A DNA stretch of 64,000 nucleotides from Brenneria bubanii (GTDB taxonomy: Bacteria; Pseudomonadota; Gammaproteobacteria; Enterobacterales; Enterobacteriaceae): assembly GCF_022378355.1 (NCBI RefSeq), contig NZ_JAKMAJ010000009.1:147419-211418 (forward strand), read 5' to 3'. The stretch's first letter is position 1. Each line of letters begins with the position of its first letter. Under the pieces are notes generated by a model that saw only the letters and a program-made list of their open reading frames with translations, did no database searches and was not told where the DNA came from. A program made the translations under genes and the position numbers. This document shows positions 48,964 through 59,771 of this stretch, one piece after another.

Positions 48964-48981
48964 ATGCATCATTCATGCCAA
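48964..48981 (-). promoter_or_regulatory. Sigma-54 promoter of glmY
   Basis: On the minus strand TTGGCATGAATGATGCAT has the diagnostic GG and GC dinucleotides separated by exactly ten bases (consensus TGGCAC-N5-TTGCA). The expected start is about 12 bases past the GC, near 48954, which agrees with the conserved 5' end of GlmY. Confidence 0.85.
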
Positions 48982-48998
48982 CTTAAATAAAATTAAAA

Positions 48999-49011
48999 CA
49001 ACAAATTGATT
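48999..49011 (-). promoter_or_regulatory. IHF site in glmY control region
   Basis: On the minus strand AATCAATTTGTTG is an exact match to the IHF consensus WATCAANNNNTTR, flanked by A/T tracts. It lies between the GlrR-type sites and the sigma-54 promoter, where bending would bring the activator to the polymerase. Confidence 0.75.
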
Positions 49012-49086
49012 TTTAATGTTTTTTAAAAAAAATTTGCTCGCAAATCACGATAAACATCACTGCGAATAGCACGATAACCGGCTTTA

Positions 49087-49199
49087 TGTCGCCAAACAAA
49101 GACGGTTTTCCTGCCCATCGATACAGTTATTAAAAATCAAATAGTTATATGTCTCTTATTGGAGACATATAACTATTTGATTGTCGCGAAAACACGACA
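49087..49199 (-). promoter_or_regulatory. Three GlrR-type activator sites
   Basis: TGTC-N10-GACA sites, the reported GlrR recognition pattern, occur at 49182-49199 and 49150-49167 (both exact), and at 49087-49104 with one mismatch (GACG). The middle site is the centre of a 21-bp perfect inverted repeat (49135-49155 with 49162-49182, 6-nt spacer). They lie roughly 105-220 bp upstream of the sigma-54 promoter, a usual enhancer distance. Confidence 0.75.
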
Positions 49200-49239
49200 G
49201 TGGCAAATAAATTCCATACCGGAGCCAGGGCGGCGGTAA

Positions 49240-49265
49240 TAAATAGAAAGGGGCCGAAGCCCCTT
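49240..49265 (-). terminator. Intrinsic terminator of purL
   Basis: AAGGGGC pairs with GCCCCTT around a UUCG tetraloop, followed on the minus strand by TCTATTTATT. It lies 22 bp after the purL stop and isolates purL from glmY. Confidence 0.85.
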
Positions 49266-49287
49266 GTCCCTCTTACCCTGTCAGAGA

Positions 49288-52200
49288 TCAGCCGAGTTGT
49301 TTGCGCGCATTGCGGAACATTCGCATCCACGGCCCATCCTCGCCCCACGAATCCGGGTGCCAGGAGTTGCTGACCGAGCGGAAGACACGCTCCGGGTGCG
49401 GCATCATGACCGTAGCCCGGCCGCTGGTGGTGGTCACCGCGGTAATGCCGTTCGGCGATCCATTTGGGTTCGCCGGATAGTTCTCCGTCACCTGACCGAA
49501 GTTATTCACATAACGCAACGCAACCAGATTATGCTGCTCCAATGCGCTCAGATGCTCGCCATCGCGAACTTCAACCAGACCTTCGCCATGTGAAACCGCG
49601 ATCGGCATACGAGAGCCCGCCATATCGTTCATAAACAACGACGGACTTTTCTCGACGGCAACCAGGCTAAAACGCGCCTCAAACCGCTCTGACTTATTCT
49701 TGACGAAACGCGGCCAGAATTCGGCGCCCGGAATCAGTTCCTTCAGATTGGACATCATCTGACAGCCGTTGCATACCCCAAGCGCCAGCGTCTGCGGACG
49801 TTGGAAAAATGCGGCGAACTCATCGCGAACCCGGGAATTGAACAAAATAGACTTCGCCCAACCTTCGCCCGCGCCCAGCACGTCGCCATAAGAGAAACCG
49901 CCGCAGGCGACCAGAGCATGGAAATCTTTCAGATCCCGACGTCCCGCCAGCAGGTCGCTCATATGGACGTCAACAGCGTCAAAACCGGCGCGGTGGAAGG
50001 CCGCCGCCATTTCAATATGGGAGTTAACGCCTTGCTCGCGCAGCACGGCGACTTGCGGACGCACATTGCGGGCGATATAAGGCGCGGCGATATCGTCCTG
50101 CGGCGCAAAGGTCAGCACCGCATTGAGGCCGGGATCGTTATCATCCTGTTTAGCGGTATGTTCTTGATCGGCGCACTGCGGGTTATCACGCAGTCTCTGC
50201 ATCTGCCAGGTCGTTTCCGCCCACCAGGTACGCATGGTGGTACGGCTTTCGCGGTAAACCACATCCCCGCCATCAGTAATAATAAAGCGGGCGCCCTCTT
50301 CGGCGCGACCGAGATAGTGGACGCAATCCGCCAAACCATGCCGGGCCAGGACAGCTTCCACTTCAGCCCTGCGCGAAGCCGGAACCTGGATAACCGCACC
50401 CAACTCTTCGTTGAACAACGTCGCCAGGCTGTCGTCGCCCTGTGTGGCAATATCGACACTCAGTCCACAGTGGCCGGCAAATGCCATTTCCGCCAGCGTG
50501 ACCAACAAACCGCCATCAGAACGGTCGTGATAGGCCAACAAAGCGTTATCCGCCACCAGCTGCTGCATGGCATTAAAGAAGCCGGCCAGCTGTTGCGCAT
50601 CGTGAACATCCGCCGTTTCGCGCCCCAGTTGGCGATAAACCTGAGCCAGCGCCGTCGCGCCCAGCGCTTTGCGCCCCGCGCCCAGGTCAATCAACAACAG
50701 CGCATTATCCTGATCGATACGCAGCTGCGGCGTCACCGTATTACGAACGTCTTCCACTCGGGCAAAAGCGGAAATCACCAAAGACATCGGGGAGGTCATG
50801 GCGCGCTCTTCTCCGTCTTCCTGCCAGCGAGTTTTCATCGACATGGAATCTTTACCGACCGGAATAGTCAATCCCAGCGCCGGACAAAGCTCTTCGCCAA
50901 TCGCTTTCACCGCATCATAAAGCCCGGCATCTTCTCCCGGGTGGCCGGCCGCCGCCATCCAGTTCGCCGAGAGTTTGACCCGCGTTAGCGGACCGATGTG
51001 GGTCGCCGCAATATTGGTTAACGCCTCGCCAACCGCCAGACGCGCGGATGCCGCGAAATTGAGCAGCGCCACTGGCGCGCGTTCGCCGATAGACATCGCT
51101 TCGCCATAGTAGCTATCCAGACTCGCCGTCGTTACCGCGCAGTCGGCTACCGGCACCTGCCAGGGACCAACCATCTGATCACGAGCGACCATGCCGGTAA
51201 CCGAACGGTCGCCAATGGTTATCAGGAAGGTTTTCTCCGCCACCACCGGCAAATGCAGCACGCGTTCGACGGCTTCGGCCAGATAAATACCATCACGGTT
51301 TAGCGAGGCCCCCTGCGCCTGCGTGCGCTCGACGTCGCGCAGCATTTTCGGCGTTTTGCCCAGCAACACATCCAGCGGCAGATCGATAGGTTTGTTGTTG
51401 AAATGACGGTCATTCAGCGTCAGGTGCTGCTCTTCCGTCGCTTCGCCGATCACCGCGTAAGGCGCGCGTTCACGACGACAGATTTCATCAAATAACGCCA
51501 GCTGTTGCGGCGCGACGGCGAGAACATAACGCTCTTGCGATTCATTACACCAGACTTCCAGCGGACTCATGCCCGGTTCGTCATTTAAAATGTCCCGTAG
51601 CTCAAAGCGACCGCCGCGACCACCGTCGCTAACCAGTTCCGGCATGGCGTTGGACAAGCCGCCGGCGCCTACGTCGTGAATAAACAGAATCGGGTTCTGT
51701 TCGCCCAATTGCCAGCAGCGGTCAATCACTTCCTGACAACGACGTTCCATTTCCGGGTTATCACGCTGAACGGAAGCAAAGTCCAGATCGGCATCAGATT
51801 GACCGGATGCCATTGACGACGCCGCGCCGCCGCCCAGACCGATATTCATTGCCGGCCCGCCCAATACGATCAATTTGGCGCCGACGCTGATTTCACCCTT
51901 TTGTACATGGTCGGCGCGAATATTGCCGATACCGCCCGCCAACATGATCGGCTTGTGATAACCACGCAGTTCCGTGCCGTTATGGCTGTCGACCCGTTCT
52001 TCATAGGTACGGAAATAACCGGCCAGCGCAGGACGGCCGAACTCATTGTTAAACGCCGCGCCGCCAAGGGGGCCCTCGGTCATGATATCCAGGGCGCTGA
52101 CGATACGATCCGGCTTGCCGAAGTCTTCTTCCCAAGGTTGCTCAAAGCCAGGGATTCGCAAGTTTGATACAGAGAAGCCCACCAGACCGGCTTTGGGTTT

Positions 52201-53172
52201 AGATCCTCGTCCGGTGGCGCCTTCGTCACGAATCTCGCCGCCGGATCCTGTCGCCGCGCCCGGCCAGGGTGAAATGGCGGTCGGGTGGTTGTGGGTTTCC
52301 ACCTTCATCAGAATAGGCATATCGCCCTGATGATAATCATAATTGCCCTGGGCATCGGCATAAAAACGCCCGGCGGCAGAACCTTCCATCACGGCCGCGT
52401 TATCTTTATAGGCCGACAACACGTGCTCAGGGGTATGCGTGAAGGTGTTCTTAATCATTTTGAACAGCGATTTCGGCTGCTCCACACCGTCAATCACCCA
52501 GTCGGCATTAAATATTTTATGGCGACAGTGTTCGGAGTTCGCCTGTGCGAACATATAAAGCTCAATATCCGTCGGGTTGCGCGCCAACTTACTGAACGCG
52601 TCAAGCAGGTAATCGATCTCATCTTCCGCCAACGCCAGTCCCAGTCGGACATTCGCGTCTTCCAACGCCTGACGGCCCTGTAACAAAATTTCCACGCGTT
52701 TTAGCGGTGCGGGCTGCTGATGCGAGAACAGTTTCCCAGCCTGACGCAGGTCGTCAAATACGCTTTCCATCATACGGTCGTGCAACAACGCCCCCAGCTG
52801 TTGCCACTGCTCATCACTCAACGTCGGCGCATGAATATAAAAAGCCAGTCCGCGCTCCAGACGCAACACCTTGTTCAACCCGCAGTTACGCGCGATGTCT
52901 GTCGCCTTGGAAGACCACGGAGAAATCGTACCGGGACGGGGGGTAATCAACAGCAGACGGCCTTGCGGCTCATGTTCAGCGAGAGAAGGACCATACTTCA
53001 GCAAACGTGTCAGTTTGGCCAGTTCATCGTTGTCCAGCGGTGCGCTGACATCGGCGAAATGCACGTATTCGGCATAGATATCGCTAATGGGCAAAAAGTG
53101 CTCTTTGCACCGGACAAGCAGTTTATTAATACGAAAAGCCGACAAAGCAGGTGAACCACGCAGTATTTCCAT
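49288..53172 (-). CDS. purL: Phosphoribosylformylglycinamidine synthase
   Basis: The large single-chain FGAM synthase (PurL) of 1294 residues, catalysing the fourth step of purine synthesis. The N-terminal PurS-like part begins [19 protein letters not shown]. The synthetase domains carry [27 protein letters not shown]-type motifs and [10 protein letters not shown]. The C-terminal glutaminase shows GVCNGCQMM with the nucleophilic cysteine and PHPERVFR. A PurR-like box overlaps its promoter. It is 1 residue shorter than the E. coli form. Confidence 0.98.
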   Translation of the reverse strand: MEILRGSPALSAFRINKLLVRCKEHFLPISDIYAEYVHFADVSAPLDNDELAKLTRLLKYGPSLAEHEPQGRLLLITPRPGTISPWSSKATDIARNCGLNKVLRLERGLAFYIHAPTLSDEQWQQLGALLHDRMMESVFDDLRQAGKLFSHQQPAPLKRVEILLQGRQALEDANVRLGLALAEDEIDYLLDAFSKLARNPTDIELYMFAQANSEHCRHKIFNADWVIDGVEQPKSLFKMIKNTFTHTPEHVLSAYKDNAAVMEGSAAGRFYADAQGNYDYHQGDMPILMKVETHNHPTAISPWPGAATGSGGEIRDEGATGRGSKPKAGLVGFSVSNLRIPGFEQPWEEDFGKPDRIVSALDIMTEGPLGGAAFNNEFGRPALAGYFRTYEERVDSHNGTELRGYHKPIMLAGGIGNIRADHVQKGEISVGAKLIVLGGPAMNIGLGGGAASSMASGQSDADLDFASVQRDNPEMERRCQEVIDRCWQLGEQNPILFIHDVGAGGLSNAMPELVSDGGRGGRFELRDILNDEPGMSPLEVWCNESQERYVLAVAPQQLALFDEICRRERAPYAVIGEATEEQHLTLNDRHFNNKPIDLPLDVLLGKTPKMLRDVERTQAQGASLNRDGIYLAEAVERVLHLPVVAEKTFLITIGDRSVTGMVARDQMVGPWQVPVADCAVTTASLDSYYGEAMSIGERAPVALLNFAASARLAVGEALTNIAATHIGPLTRVKLSANWMAAAGHPGEDAGLYDAVKAIGEELCPALGLTIPVGKDSMSMKTRWQEDGEERAMTSPMSLVISAFARVEDVRNTVTPQLRIDQDNALLLIDLGAGRKALGATALAQVYRQLGRETADVHDAQQLAGFFNAMQQLVADNALLAYHDRSDGGLLVTLAEMAFAGHCGLSVDIATQGDDSLATLFNEELGAVIQVPASRRAEVEAVLARHGLADCVHYLGRAEEGARFIITDGGDVVYRESRTTMRTWWAETTWQMQRLRDNPQCADQEHTAKQDDNDPGLNAVLTFAPQDDIAAPYIARNVRPQVAVLREQGVNSHIEMAAAFHRAGFDAVDVHMSDLLAGRRDLKDFHALVACGGFSYGDVLGAGEGWAKSILFNSRVRDEFAAFFQRPQTLALGVCNGCQMMSNLKELIPGAEFWPRFVKNKSERFEARFSLVAVEKSPSLFMNDMAGSRMPIAVSHGEGLVEVRDGEHLSALEQHNLVALRYVNNFGQVTENYPANPNGSPNGITAVTTTSGRATVMMPHPERVFRSVSNSWHPDSWGEDGPWMRMFRNARKQLG

Positions 53173-53247
53173 AATCTAAAGTTCTCTCGTCTTCGATGCA
53201 CTGACAGCGGTGCAGTCGTTGGGCGCTACAGGGGGGAAACGCGCGTC

Positions 53248-53286
53248 ATTATAGAGAATCCTTCCCCAGGACGAAACCGTTTGCGT
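53248..53286 (-). promoter_or_regulatory. purL promoter with PurR box
   Basis: On the plus strand ACGAAACCGTTTGCGT (53271-53286) matches the PurR consensus ACGCAAACGTTTGCGT at 14 of 16 positions. A TATAAT -10 hexamer on the minus strand is at 53253-53248, so the operator covers the -35 region. Confidence 0.8.
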
Positions 53287-53394
53287 TGCTATTATTGAAC
53301 ATTGCCTCAGGGTACTGATTAATCATTAGGCAAATCAATAAAAGTTGCACACTGGCGCTTTGTTACGCAAAATGCCCCGACCCAGGGACTTTTC

Positions 53395-53490
53395 GTATAA
53401 AAAATCGCCGGAAGCGATTTTCAACGCCGCTGGCGGCGGCCCAAAGGGCGCCGGGCAAGATAGCCCACCATAAAAGATGGCCACGACAGA
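53395..53490. repeat. REP-like dispersed repeat, family B copy (inverted)
   Basis: On the minus strand this reads GCCGCCGCCAGCGGCGTTGA, then AAATCGCTTCCGGCGATTTT, matching the core of the family B units at 18355 and 31556. The flanking part (TGGTGGGCTATCTTGCCCGG) keeps a GGGC/GCCC hairpin. It fills the purL-mltF gap, which otherwise holds only the two promoters. Confidence 0.65.
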
Positions 53491-53520
53491 CAAGTTGGCA
53501 AGCCACCGAGAGACAATTAT

Positions 53521-54966
53521 TTGAAGCGTTTAAAAATAAATTATTTTTTCATTGGGGTTATTACGTTACTGCTGGCGTTGGCCTTATGGCCCAATATTCC
53601 CTGGCGCAGCAGCCAGGACGACCAACTGAGACAAATTCTTTCACGCGGCGAGTTACGCGTCAGCACCGTCAATTCGCCATTGACCTACACCAACAGTAAC
53701 GGCGCCCCGGCAGGTCTTGATTATGAACTGGCAAAACGTTTCGCCGATTATCTCGGCGTCAAGCTGGTGGTTTCATCACGTAAAAATCTTGATACGCTGT
53801 TTGACGATTTGGATAACGACGATGCGGACATTCTCGCCGCCGGTCTGATATACAATCATGAGCGTTTAGGGCGTTTTCGCGCCGGGCCGACATACTATTC
53901 CGTTTCCCAGCAAATGGTATATCGCCTGGGAAACCCTCGCCCCAAAACGATGGAAAGTTTAAAAGGCCGCCTGGCCGTAACCTCGGGATCGGCGCATATC
54001 GCCACGCTACGCGATCTGAAAGCGCAAAAATATCCGCAGTTGCGCTGGGAGTCAGCCTCCGACATGACCACATCGGAATTACTAAAGCAGGTGGCTGACG
54101 GCAAGCTTGACTACACGCTGGGAGATTCGATCACCATCGGCCTCATGCAGCGCATTCATCCACAGTTGGCCGTCGCCTTCGATCTCAGTGATGAAGAGCC
54201 GGTGACCTGGTATATGCGGCGCTCTCATGACGACAGCCTGTCCGCGGCGTTACTGGATTTTTTCAGCCGCATTGTTGAGGACGGCACCCTCGCCCGTCTG
54301 GAAGAAAAGTATCTGGGCCATGTCGGCGAATTCGATTACGTCGATACCACCACCTTTCTCAGCGCCATTGACCAAACCTTACCTGACATCCGGACATTGT
54401 TTGAAAAGCACGCTACGGATATCGACTGGAAGCTGCTCGCGGCCATCTCCTACCAGGAATCGCACTGGAACCCGTTGGCGACGTCGCCAACCGGCGTTCG
54501 CGGATTAATGATGCTCACCCGCAGCACGGCGGACAGTCTGAATGTCGGCGACCGCCTCGACCCGGAGCAGAGTATCCGCGGCGGCGCGCAATATATGTCA
54601 CATATGATGCAGAAAATGCCGGAGACCATCCCCGAGGATGAAAAAATCTGGTTTGCCTTAGCGGCATACAATATGGGATATGCGCATTTGCTGGACGCCC
54701 GAAAACTGACCGCAAGGCAGAATGGCAACCCGGATAGCTGGGTCGATGTGAAAATACGTCTGCCGATGCTCAGCCAGAAACGTTACTACAGCCAGACGAC
54801 ATACGGCTATGCCCGCGGACAGCAGGCCTATAACTATGTGGAAAACATTCGCCGCTATATGGTGAGCCTTGAAGGCTATTTACTGGAAAAGGAAGCCAAG
54901 GCAAAACTGAAACAGCTCACAGCGCAAGCTTATCCGGCCGTGGCGCCGGATAAAGTGCCGGAATGA
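53521..54966 (+). CDS. mltF: Membrane-bound lytic transglycosylase F
   Basis: An outer-membrane-associated peptidoglycan lytic transglycosylase of 481 residues. It has an N-terminal hydrophobic signal ([19 protein letters not shown]), a periplasmic binding-protein-type domain ([19 protein letters not shown] to about residue 265), then a family 1 SLT domain with catalytic Glu in [21 protein letters not shown]. The start is TTG, as in E. coli mltF. It is divergent from purL. Confidence 0.96.
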   Translation: MKRLKINYFFIGVITLLLALALWPNIPWRSSQDDQLRQILSRGELRVSTVNSPLTYTNSNGAPAGLDYELAKRFADYLGVKLVVSSRKNLDTLFDDLDNDDADILAAGLIYNHERLGRFRAGPTYYSVSQQMVYRLGNPRPKTMESLKGRLAVTSGSAHIATLRDLKAQKYPQLRWESASDMTTSELLKQVADGKLDYTLGDSITIGLMQRIHPQLAVAFDLSDEEPVTWYMRRSHDDSLSAALLDFFSRIVEDGTLARLEEKYLGHVGEFDYVDTTTFLSAIDQTLPDIRTLFEKHATDIDWKLLAAISYQESHWNPLATSPTGVRGLMMLTRSTADSLNVGDRLDPEQSIRGGAQYMSHMMQKMPETIPEDEKIWFALAAYNMGYAHLLDARKLTARQNGNPDSWVDVKIRLPMLSQKRYYSQTTYGYARGQQAYNYVENIRRYMVSLEGYLLEKEAKAKLKQLTAQAYPAVAPDKVPE

Positions 54967-55109
54967 ACCATCCCGCCATTTGAACCAAAGCAGAGTCTTG
55001 TCGGCAGCGGCGCCCGCGGCCATTTCCCCCACACACCACCATCCCTACGGCAAATCCGTGCATCACGGTGGAGAGAACCTGGTGCGTTGAGCGCCGCAGA
55101 CCGCGGTTA

Positions 55110-55736
<627 letters not shown>

Positions 55737-55762
55737 TTAAAATCAGTCAGGCCGAAACGAAA

Positions 55763-56401
55763 TCACTCAAGTTGTTGCAGACTGCCGTTCGGCATCACTC
55801 GCCAGCGGTGCTCGCAGAAATAAAGCAACGGATTATCCTGCTTGCTGTCGCTATAGCCGCTATACAGCTTCAACGGCACCCCTAAGTGCCTCTCCATCTG
55901 GATGACCTTTTCCTTACCCAGACAGCGCAGCGATAATATCCAGCCGCCGCCGCCGCGCGTTATCTGGCTGCCCATCAGTCGAACGCCGGGTAAAAAAGGA
56001 GCATCATGATAGACCTGTTCAACCAGGCGCTGCGGCGACCCCGTCACCAGCCAAACCTCGGCATCGCTATCTTGTAAATACGCTTTCAGCCGTTGCTGAA
56101 CCTGAGGGAATGGCGTCACCTGACGGCGAAAATCACTGACAAAGCGTTTTTCCAACCGAGCAAGGCGTTCTTCGCTGCGGCCAAAGGTGATGGCCCACAA
56201 CAGCCAGCTCATGGGCCAACGCGCCGCACGGCCGTGAACCAAGAGTCCACAGACGATAATCGGTAATAAAGGAAGGACAAGAACAAGATTAAGCGGTAAT
56301 CGTTTCAGCAGAAAACGTAAAAAACTACCAAACATATCCTGCTGATGCAGCGTGCCGTCTAAATCAAAAAATACAATGCGCGGTTCTGGCTTATCACTCA
56401 A
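55763..56401 (-). CDS. pgpC: Phosphatidylglycerophosphatase C
   Basis: A HAD-superfamily membrane phosphatase of 212 residues that makes phosphatidylglycerol from its phosphate. Motif I is FFDLDGTLHQQD. A hydrophobic segment lies at about 36-55 (LNLVLVLPLLPIIVCGLLV). Motif II is WLVTGSPQRL and the C-terminal aspartates are in YSGYSDSKQDNPLL. The E. coli homologue (yfhB) sits beside tadA too. The 235-bp upstream gap has a plausible plus-strand promoter (TATAAT at about 56559) for lapG. Confidence 0.94.
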   Translation of the reverse strand: MSDKPEPRIVFFDLDGTLHQQDMFGSFLRFLLKRLPLNLVLVLPLLPIIVCGLLVHGRAARWPMSWLLWAITFGRSEERLARLEKRFVSDFRRQVTPFPQVQQRLKAYLQDSDAEVWLVTGSPQRLVEQVYHDAPFLPGVRLMGSQITRGGGGWILSLRCLGKEKVIQMERHLGVPLKLYSGYSDSKQDNPLLYFCEHRWRVMPNGSLQQLE

Positions 56402-56636
56402 AACATCACTCCTCAGTAAACCTTAAATCCAGACGATATTCGAACGTGCGAGGCAACGGGCTTAATGCCATTTTCATCATGCCAGTGTTCTCGCGCGCCA
56501 TCCTGCCGTCATAGTAATCACTTTTCGTCGTCAGGAATGTACGATATTCTGCAACTCTCTATAATATAAATATAATCTAATTGATTCGCCTCCAGGCCGG
56601 TAAAAAATCGTCCGGCGGGCAAACCGAGAAACATCA

Positions 56637-57323
56637 GTGCTATACCATTTGCCCAAGGCATCCCGTTACAAGCGTTTGCTCATCTGCTGTCTGTTGCTGC
56701 TGCTGGCGGGTTCCCTGCGCGCAGACTGGGATTTCCCGCTAATTACCCAACGAACGGAACAACTCTACGGCCCCGCATCGCCAGAAGCCAGACGCCGAAT
56801 TAATGAATGGCAGACTTTACTGACCGCCCAGCGTAATGCGGGCGAACAAAAGCAGTTGGAAGCGGTGAATCTTTTTTTCAATCAACGTTTACTGTTTCGC
56901 GATGATACCGTCATATGGAATCGGGATGACTATTGGGCGAGCCCGATAGAAGCATTGCGCCAGGGCGCGGCCGATTGCGAGGATTACGCGATCGCCAAAT
57001 ATTTCACTTTACGTCATTTAGGCGTGGCCGGTGAAAAACTTCGCATCACTTATGTCAAGGCGCTGCGTCTCAATAAAGCCCACATGGTGCTGACCTATTA
57101 TCCGACGCCGACGTCGATCCCGCTGGTGCTGGATAACCTGACAAACAACATTCAACCTGCGACCCTGCGCAACGACTTGCTGCCGGTTTACTCCTTTAAT
57201 GGCGGAGGCTTATGGCTGCCGGGAGCAAGCGGCAACCAGCGCGTGGGCGACAGCAAACGACTTTCACGCTGGCAGGAACTCTTAACCAAAATGCGTGCCG
57301 AGGGATTTTCAATTGAGGAGTAG
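56637..57323 (+). CDS. lapG: LapG-type periplasmic cysteine protease
   Basis: A calcium-dependent, transglutaminase-like periplasmic protease that cleaves the N-terminus of a LapA-type adhesin and frees it from the cell. It has 228 residues and starts with GTG. The signal peptide is LLICCLLLLLAGSLRA. The catalytic triad is Cys114 (GAADCEDYA), His149 (NKAHMVL) and Asp166 (LVLDNLT); the acidic residues beside Cys114 match the calcium site. It lies 9 bp before lapD, as in other Lap systems. The adhesin candidate is the convergent gene at 59772. Confidence 0.92.
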   Translation: MLYHLPKASRYKRLLICCLLLLLAGSLRADWDFPLITQRTEQLYGPASPEARRRINEWQTLLTAQRNAGEQKQLEAVNLFFNQRLLFRDDTVIWNRDDYWASPIEALRQGAADCEDYAIAKYFTLRHLGVAGEKLRITYVKALRLNKAHMVLTYYPTPTSIPLVLDNLTNNIQPATLRNDLLPVYSFNGGGLWLPGASGNQRVGDSKRLSRWQELLTKMRAEGFSIEE

Positions 57324-57332
57324 GATGAGGCT

Positions 57333-59279
57333 ATGTCTCTATACAAACAGCTACTGATAGCCATCTGCCTGTTCGTACTGATTATTTTCAGCGGAAGTTT
57401 TTTCGTCAGTCTGGAAAATTCTCGCGAACAGTACAATAACCAACTTCGTTCCCATGCGCAGGATGCGGCTACCGCGCTTGGCCTGTCCCTGACGCCGAAT
57501 ATCGACGATCCGGCGATGGTGGAGCTGATGGTAAGTTCCATCTTCGACAGCGGCTACTTTTCCAGCATCCGCGTTCGCGACGTAAAAACCAATCGCATCA
57601 CCTTGGAGCGAATGGCGTCGCCGGACGTGCCCGATGTGCCGTTCTGGTTTGTCCGACTGGTCGACCTTCAACCCGGCGCGGGCGAAGCCATCATCATGCG
57701 CGGCTGGGAACAGGCGGCCAAGGTTGAGGTGGTCAGCCACCCTATGTTCGCCATTACCCGGCTATGGAAAAGCTCTTCCGCTACGCTTTTCTGGCTGCTT
57801 GGCTGCGTCACGCTGGGGGTGGTGTTTGGCGCGGTCATGCTGCGTCGTCAGCTGCGCCCGCTGGACTATATCGTCGAGCAGTCGCTGGCCATTACCCGCC
57901 GCGAGTTTCTCAGCCAGCCCGACCTGCCCCGCACGCCGGAATTCCGCCGGGTGGCGCAGGCGATGAATCAGATGGTCAGTCAGCTCAAAGCATTATTTGA
58001 GGAAGAGGCTGAACGAAGCGAGCGTCTGCGTCAGGAAGCCTATCTGGATGAGCAAACCGGTCTGGCTAATCGCCGCGCTTTCGATATCCAGTTTCAGGAC
58101 AAACTCGCCGATGATGAAACCTCGCCGGGCTTTCTGCTTATGATCCGCATTCAGGATCTGGCCGGCATGAACCAGAGGCTGGGGGGACAACGCACAGATG
58201 CGCTGCTGGCCTCCATCGGACAGACTATCCGCGACAGACAAAAGCAGTATGCCAATACTGAAAGCCAGAGCGCCCGTATACGCGGCGGCGAGTTTTCCCT
58301 GCTTTGCCCCGGGCTGGTGGAAAAGGAAGCCCTGGCCCTGACAGACGAACTGACGCGTGACATTGAAAGCCTATACTTAACCGGTGAAACCGACGTCTCG
58401 CCGGTCGCCAAATTGTGTATGGTGCCCTTCCGTCCCGGCGACAGCGCGCAATCGTTGCTGATACAGGGCGATCAGGCGCTGACCAACGCCGAGCGCCATT
58501 CCGACAAGGCCACCGACGAACGCCTGCAACCGCCGTCGGCACAGGCGGAAACCGACCGCCACATGTGGTTTAACCGACTGGAGCCGATCCTGGAGCAGGA
58601 ACGGCTGCAACTGTTTCTGCAACCCGTGGTGGACTGCCTTAACCCGGATAACATTCTGCATCACAAGGTGCTGGCAAGAATTGAAGACGAACAGGGAAAC
58701 AGCATCGCCGCCGGCCACTTCCTGCCCTGGATACAGCGCTTTGGCTGGAATACCCGGCTCGATCGGGTGATCCTGAAACAAGTATTGAATTATTTACGTC
58801 AATATGAGGGAACGCTGGCCTTGAGCCTCTCCTGCAATACGGCCCTGGATTTGCCGTTAATGGCGCAATCGCTGGCGCCGCTGAAAAATCAGCCGCAACT
58901 GGCCAATCGTTTGATTCTGGAATTAGATGAGAATCAGTTGCCGGATTCCGTCCGGCTTGATGAATTAATCAAACTGCTGAACGAATACGGCTGCGGGCTG
59001 GGGATTCAGCACTTCGGCGGACGCTTCAATATGATCGGCAATTTATCGCAATGGGGTCTGGCTTATTTGAAAGTCGACGGGAGCTACATCCGCAATATCG
59101 ATCGCGAGGCAGACAAAAAAATGTTTATTGAAACCATGTACCGGGCCACCAATAGCATTGCGCTGCCGCTTATCGCCGAACGCGTGGAAACCGTCGGAGA
59201 ATTGCAGGCGCTTCAGAAAATGGGCTTGCAAGGCGCGATGGGACGCTTACTGGGCGAACCCGCCCCGGCCATAAAATGA
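57333..59279 (+). CDS. lapD: LapD-type cyclic-di-GMP receptor
   Basis: An inner membrane receptor that binds cyclic-di-GMP through a degenerate EAL domain and holds LapG when bound. It has 648 residues: first membrane helix (LLIAICLFVLIIFSGSFF), a periplasmic output domain with the LapG-contact tryptophan at 125 (MRGWEQAAKV, same number as in Pseudomonas LapD), second helix (about 150-170), HAMP, then GGDEF and EAL. The GGDEF motif is reduced to RGGEF (316-320) and the EAL motif is KVL (444-446), so neither should be catalytic. Its stop is 2 bp from the next coding stretch only on the opposite strand. Confidence 0.93.
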   Translation: MSLYKQLLIAICLFVLIIFSGSFFVSLENSREQYNNQLRSHAQDAATALGLSLTPNIDDPAMVELMVSSIFDSGYFSSIRVRDVKTNRITLERMASPDVPDVPFWFVRLVDLQPGAGEAIIMRGWEQAAKVEVVSHPMFAITRLWKSSSATLFWLLGCVTLGVVFGAVMLRRQLRPLDYIVEQSLAITRREFLSQPDLPRTPEFRRVAQAMNQMVSQLKALFEEEAERSERLRQEAYLDEQTGLANRRAFDIQFQDKLADDETSPGFLLMIRIQDLAGMNQRLGGQRTDALLASIGQTIRDRQKQYANTESQSARIRGGEFSLLCPGLVEKEALALTDELTRDIESLYLTGETDVSPVAKLCMVPFRPGDSAQSLLIQGDQALTNAERHSDKATDERLQPPSAQAETDRHMWFNRLEPILEQERLQLFLQPVVDCLNPDNILHHKVLARIEDEQGNSIAAGHFLPWIQRFGWNTRLDRVILKQVLNYLRQYEGTLALSLSCNTALDLPLMAQSLAPLKNQPQLANRLILELDENQLPDSVRLDELIKLLNEYGCGLGIQHFGGRFNMIGNLSQWGLAYLKVDGSYIRNIDREADKKMFIETMYRATNSIALPLIAERVETVGELQALQKMGLQGAMGRLLGEPAPAIK

Positions 59280-59346
59280 TGGAATATGCCAAGGGCGACG
59301 CCAGACTGCGTCGCCCTCGCAATGATTATGAAGCCCATGACAAGGC

Positions 59347-59694
59347 TCAGAACATACTGTCATCATCGTCATTAATGAGTTTATTCAATCCGCCGCCGTT
59401 TAAGGCTTCGCGCGCCTGCGCACGACCAATCAGTTTCAACTGCGCAGCCGATGGGAAGTCAGTGATATTGATAACGCCCTTATCGATAAGGGCCTGAATC
59501 AAATCCTCAAGAACCCGCACCATGTCCAGATCGCTCTGGCGCAACTGCTGTAATCCGGCCATCGCTATTTTATGACTGTCGCACCAGGCAAGCGCTTCCG
59601 TCGAGTCGTCAGCCAGTTCGCCATTCATTTCGGGAAAAGGTTGTCCCTCAACCCGGATTAAATGGCCGTTACTATCGCGCTGGATATAAAACAT
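59347..59694 (-). CDS. Small uncharacterised protein downstream of adhesin
   Basis: A 115-residue soluble protein beginning MFYIQRDSNGHLIRVEGQPF, with a helical middle (LQQLRQSDLDMVRVLEDLIQ), an INITDFPSAAQLKLIGRAQA segment and an acidic end (LINDDDDSMF). Similar proteins are often mislabelled 'tryptophan synthase subunit beta-like'; nothing here suggests a PLP enzyme. It lies 77 bp after the adhesin stop on the same strand, beyond a terminator, so it probably has its own promoter. Its role is unknown, but location suggests a link with the adhesin system. Confidence 0.75.
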   Translation of the reverse strand: MFYIQRDSNGHLIRVEGQPFPEMNGELADDSTEALAWCDSHKIAMAGLQQLRQSDLDMVRVLEDLIQALIDKGVINITDFPSAAQLKLIGRAQAREALNGGGLNKLINDDDDSMF

Positions 59695-59723
59695 ACGCAG
59701 AGACCTTATTAAGTATGCTTGAT

Positions 59724-59753
59724 AAAAAAAGGAACCTCATTTCCCGAGGTTCC
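59724..59753 (-). terminator. Intrinsic terminator of the adhesin gene
   Basis: GGAACCTC pairs with GAGGTTCC across a 7-nt loop, followed on the minus strand by seven T residues. It lies 18 bp after the adhesin stop. Confidence 0.92.
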
Positions 59754-59771
59754 AGTCTATGTGATTACCCG

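Noticed and set aside
49021-49141. A/T-rich region considered as a CRISPR leader or origin
   Set aside because: No direct repeats with unique spacers and no DnaA-box cluster; the IHF site and sigma-54 promoter explain it better.
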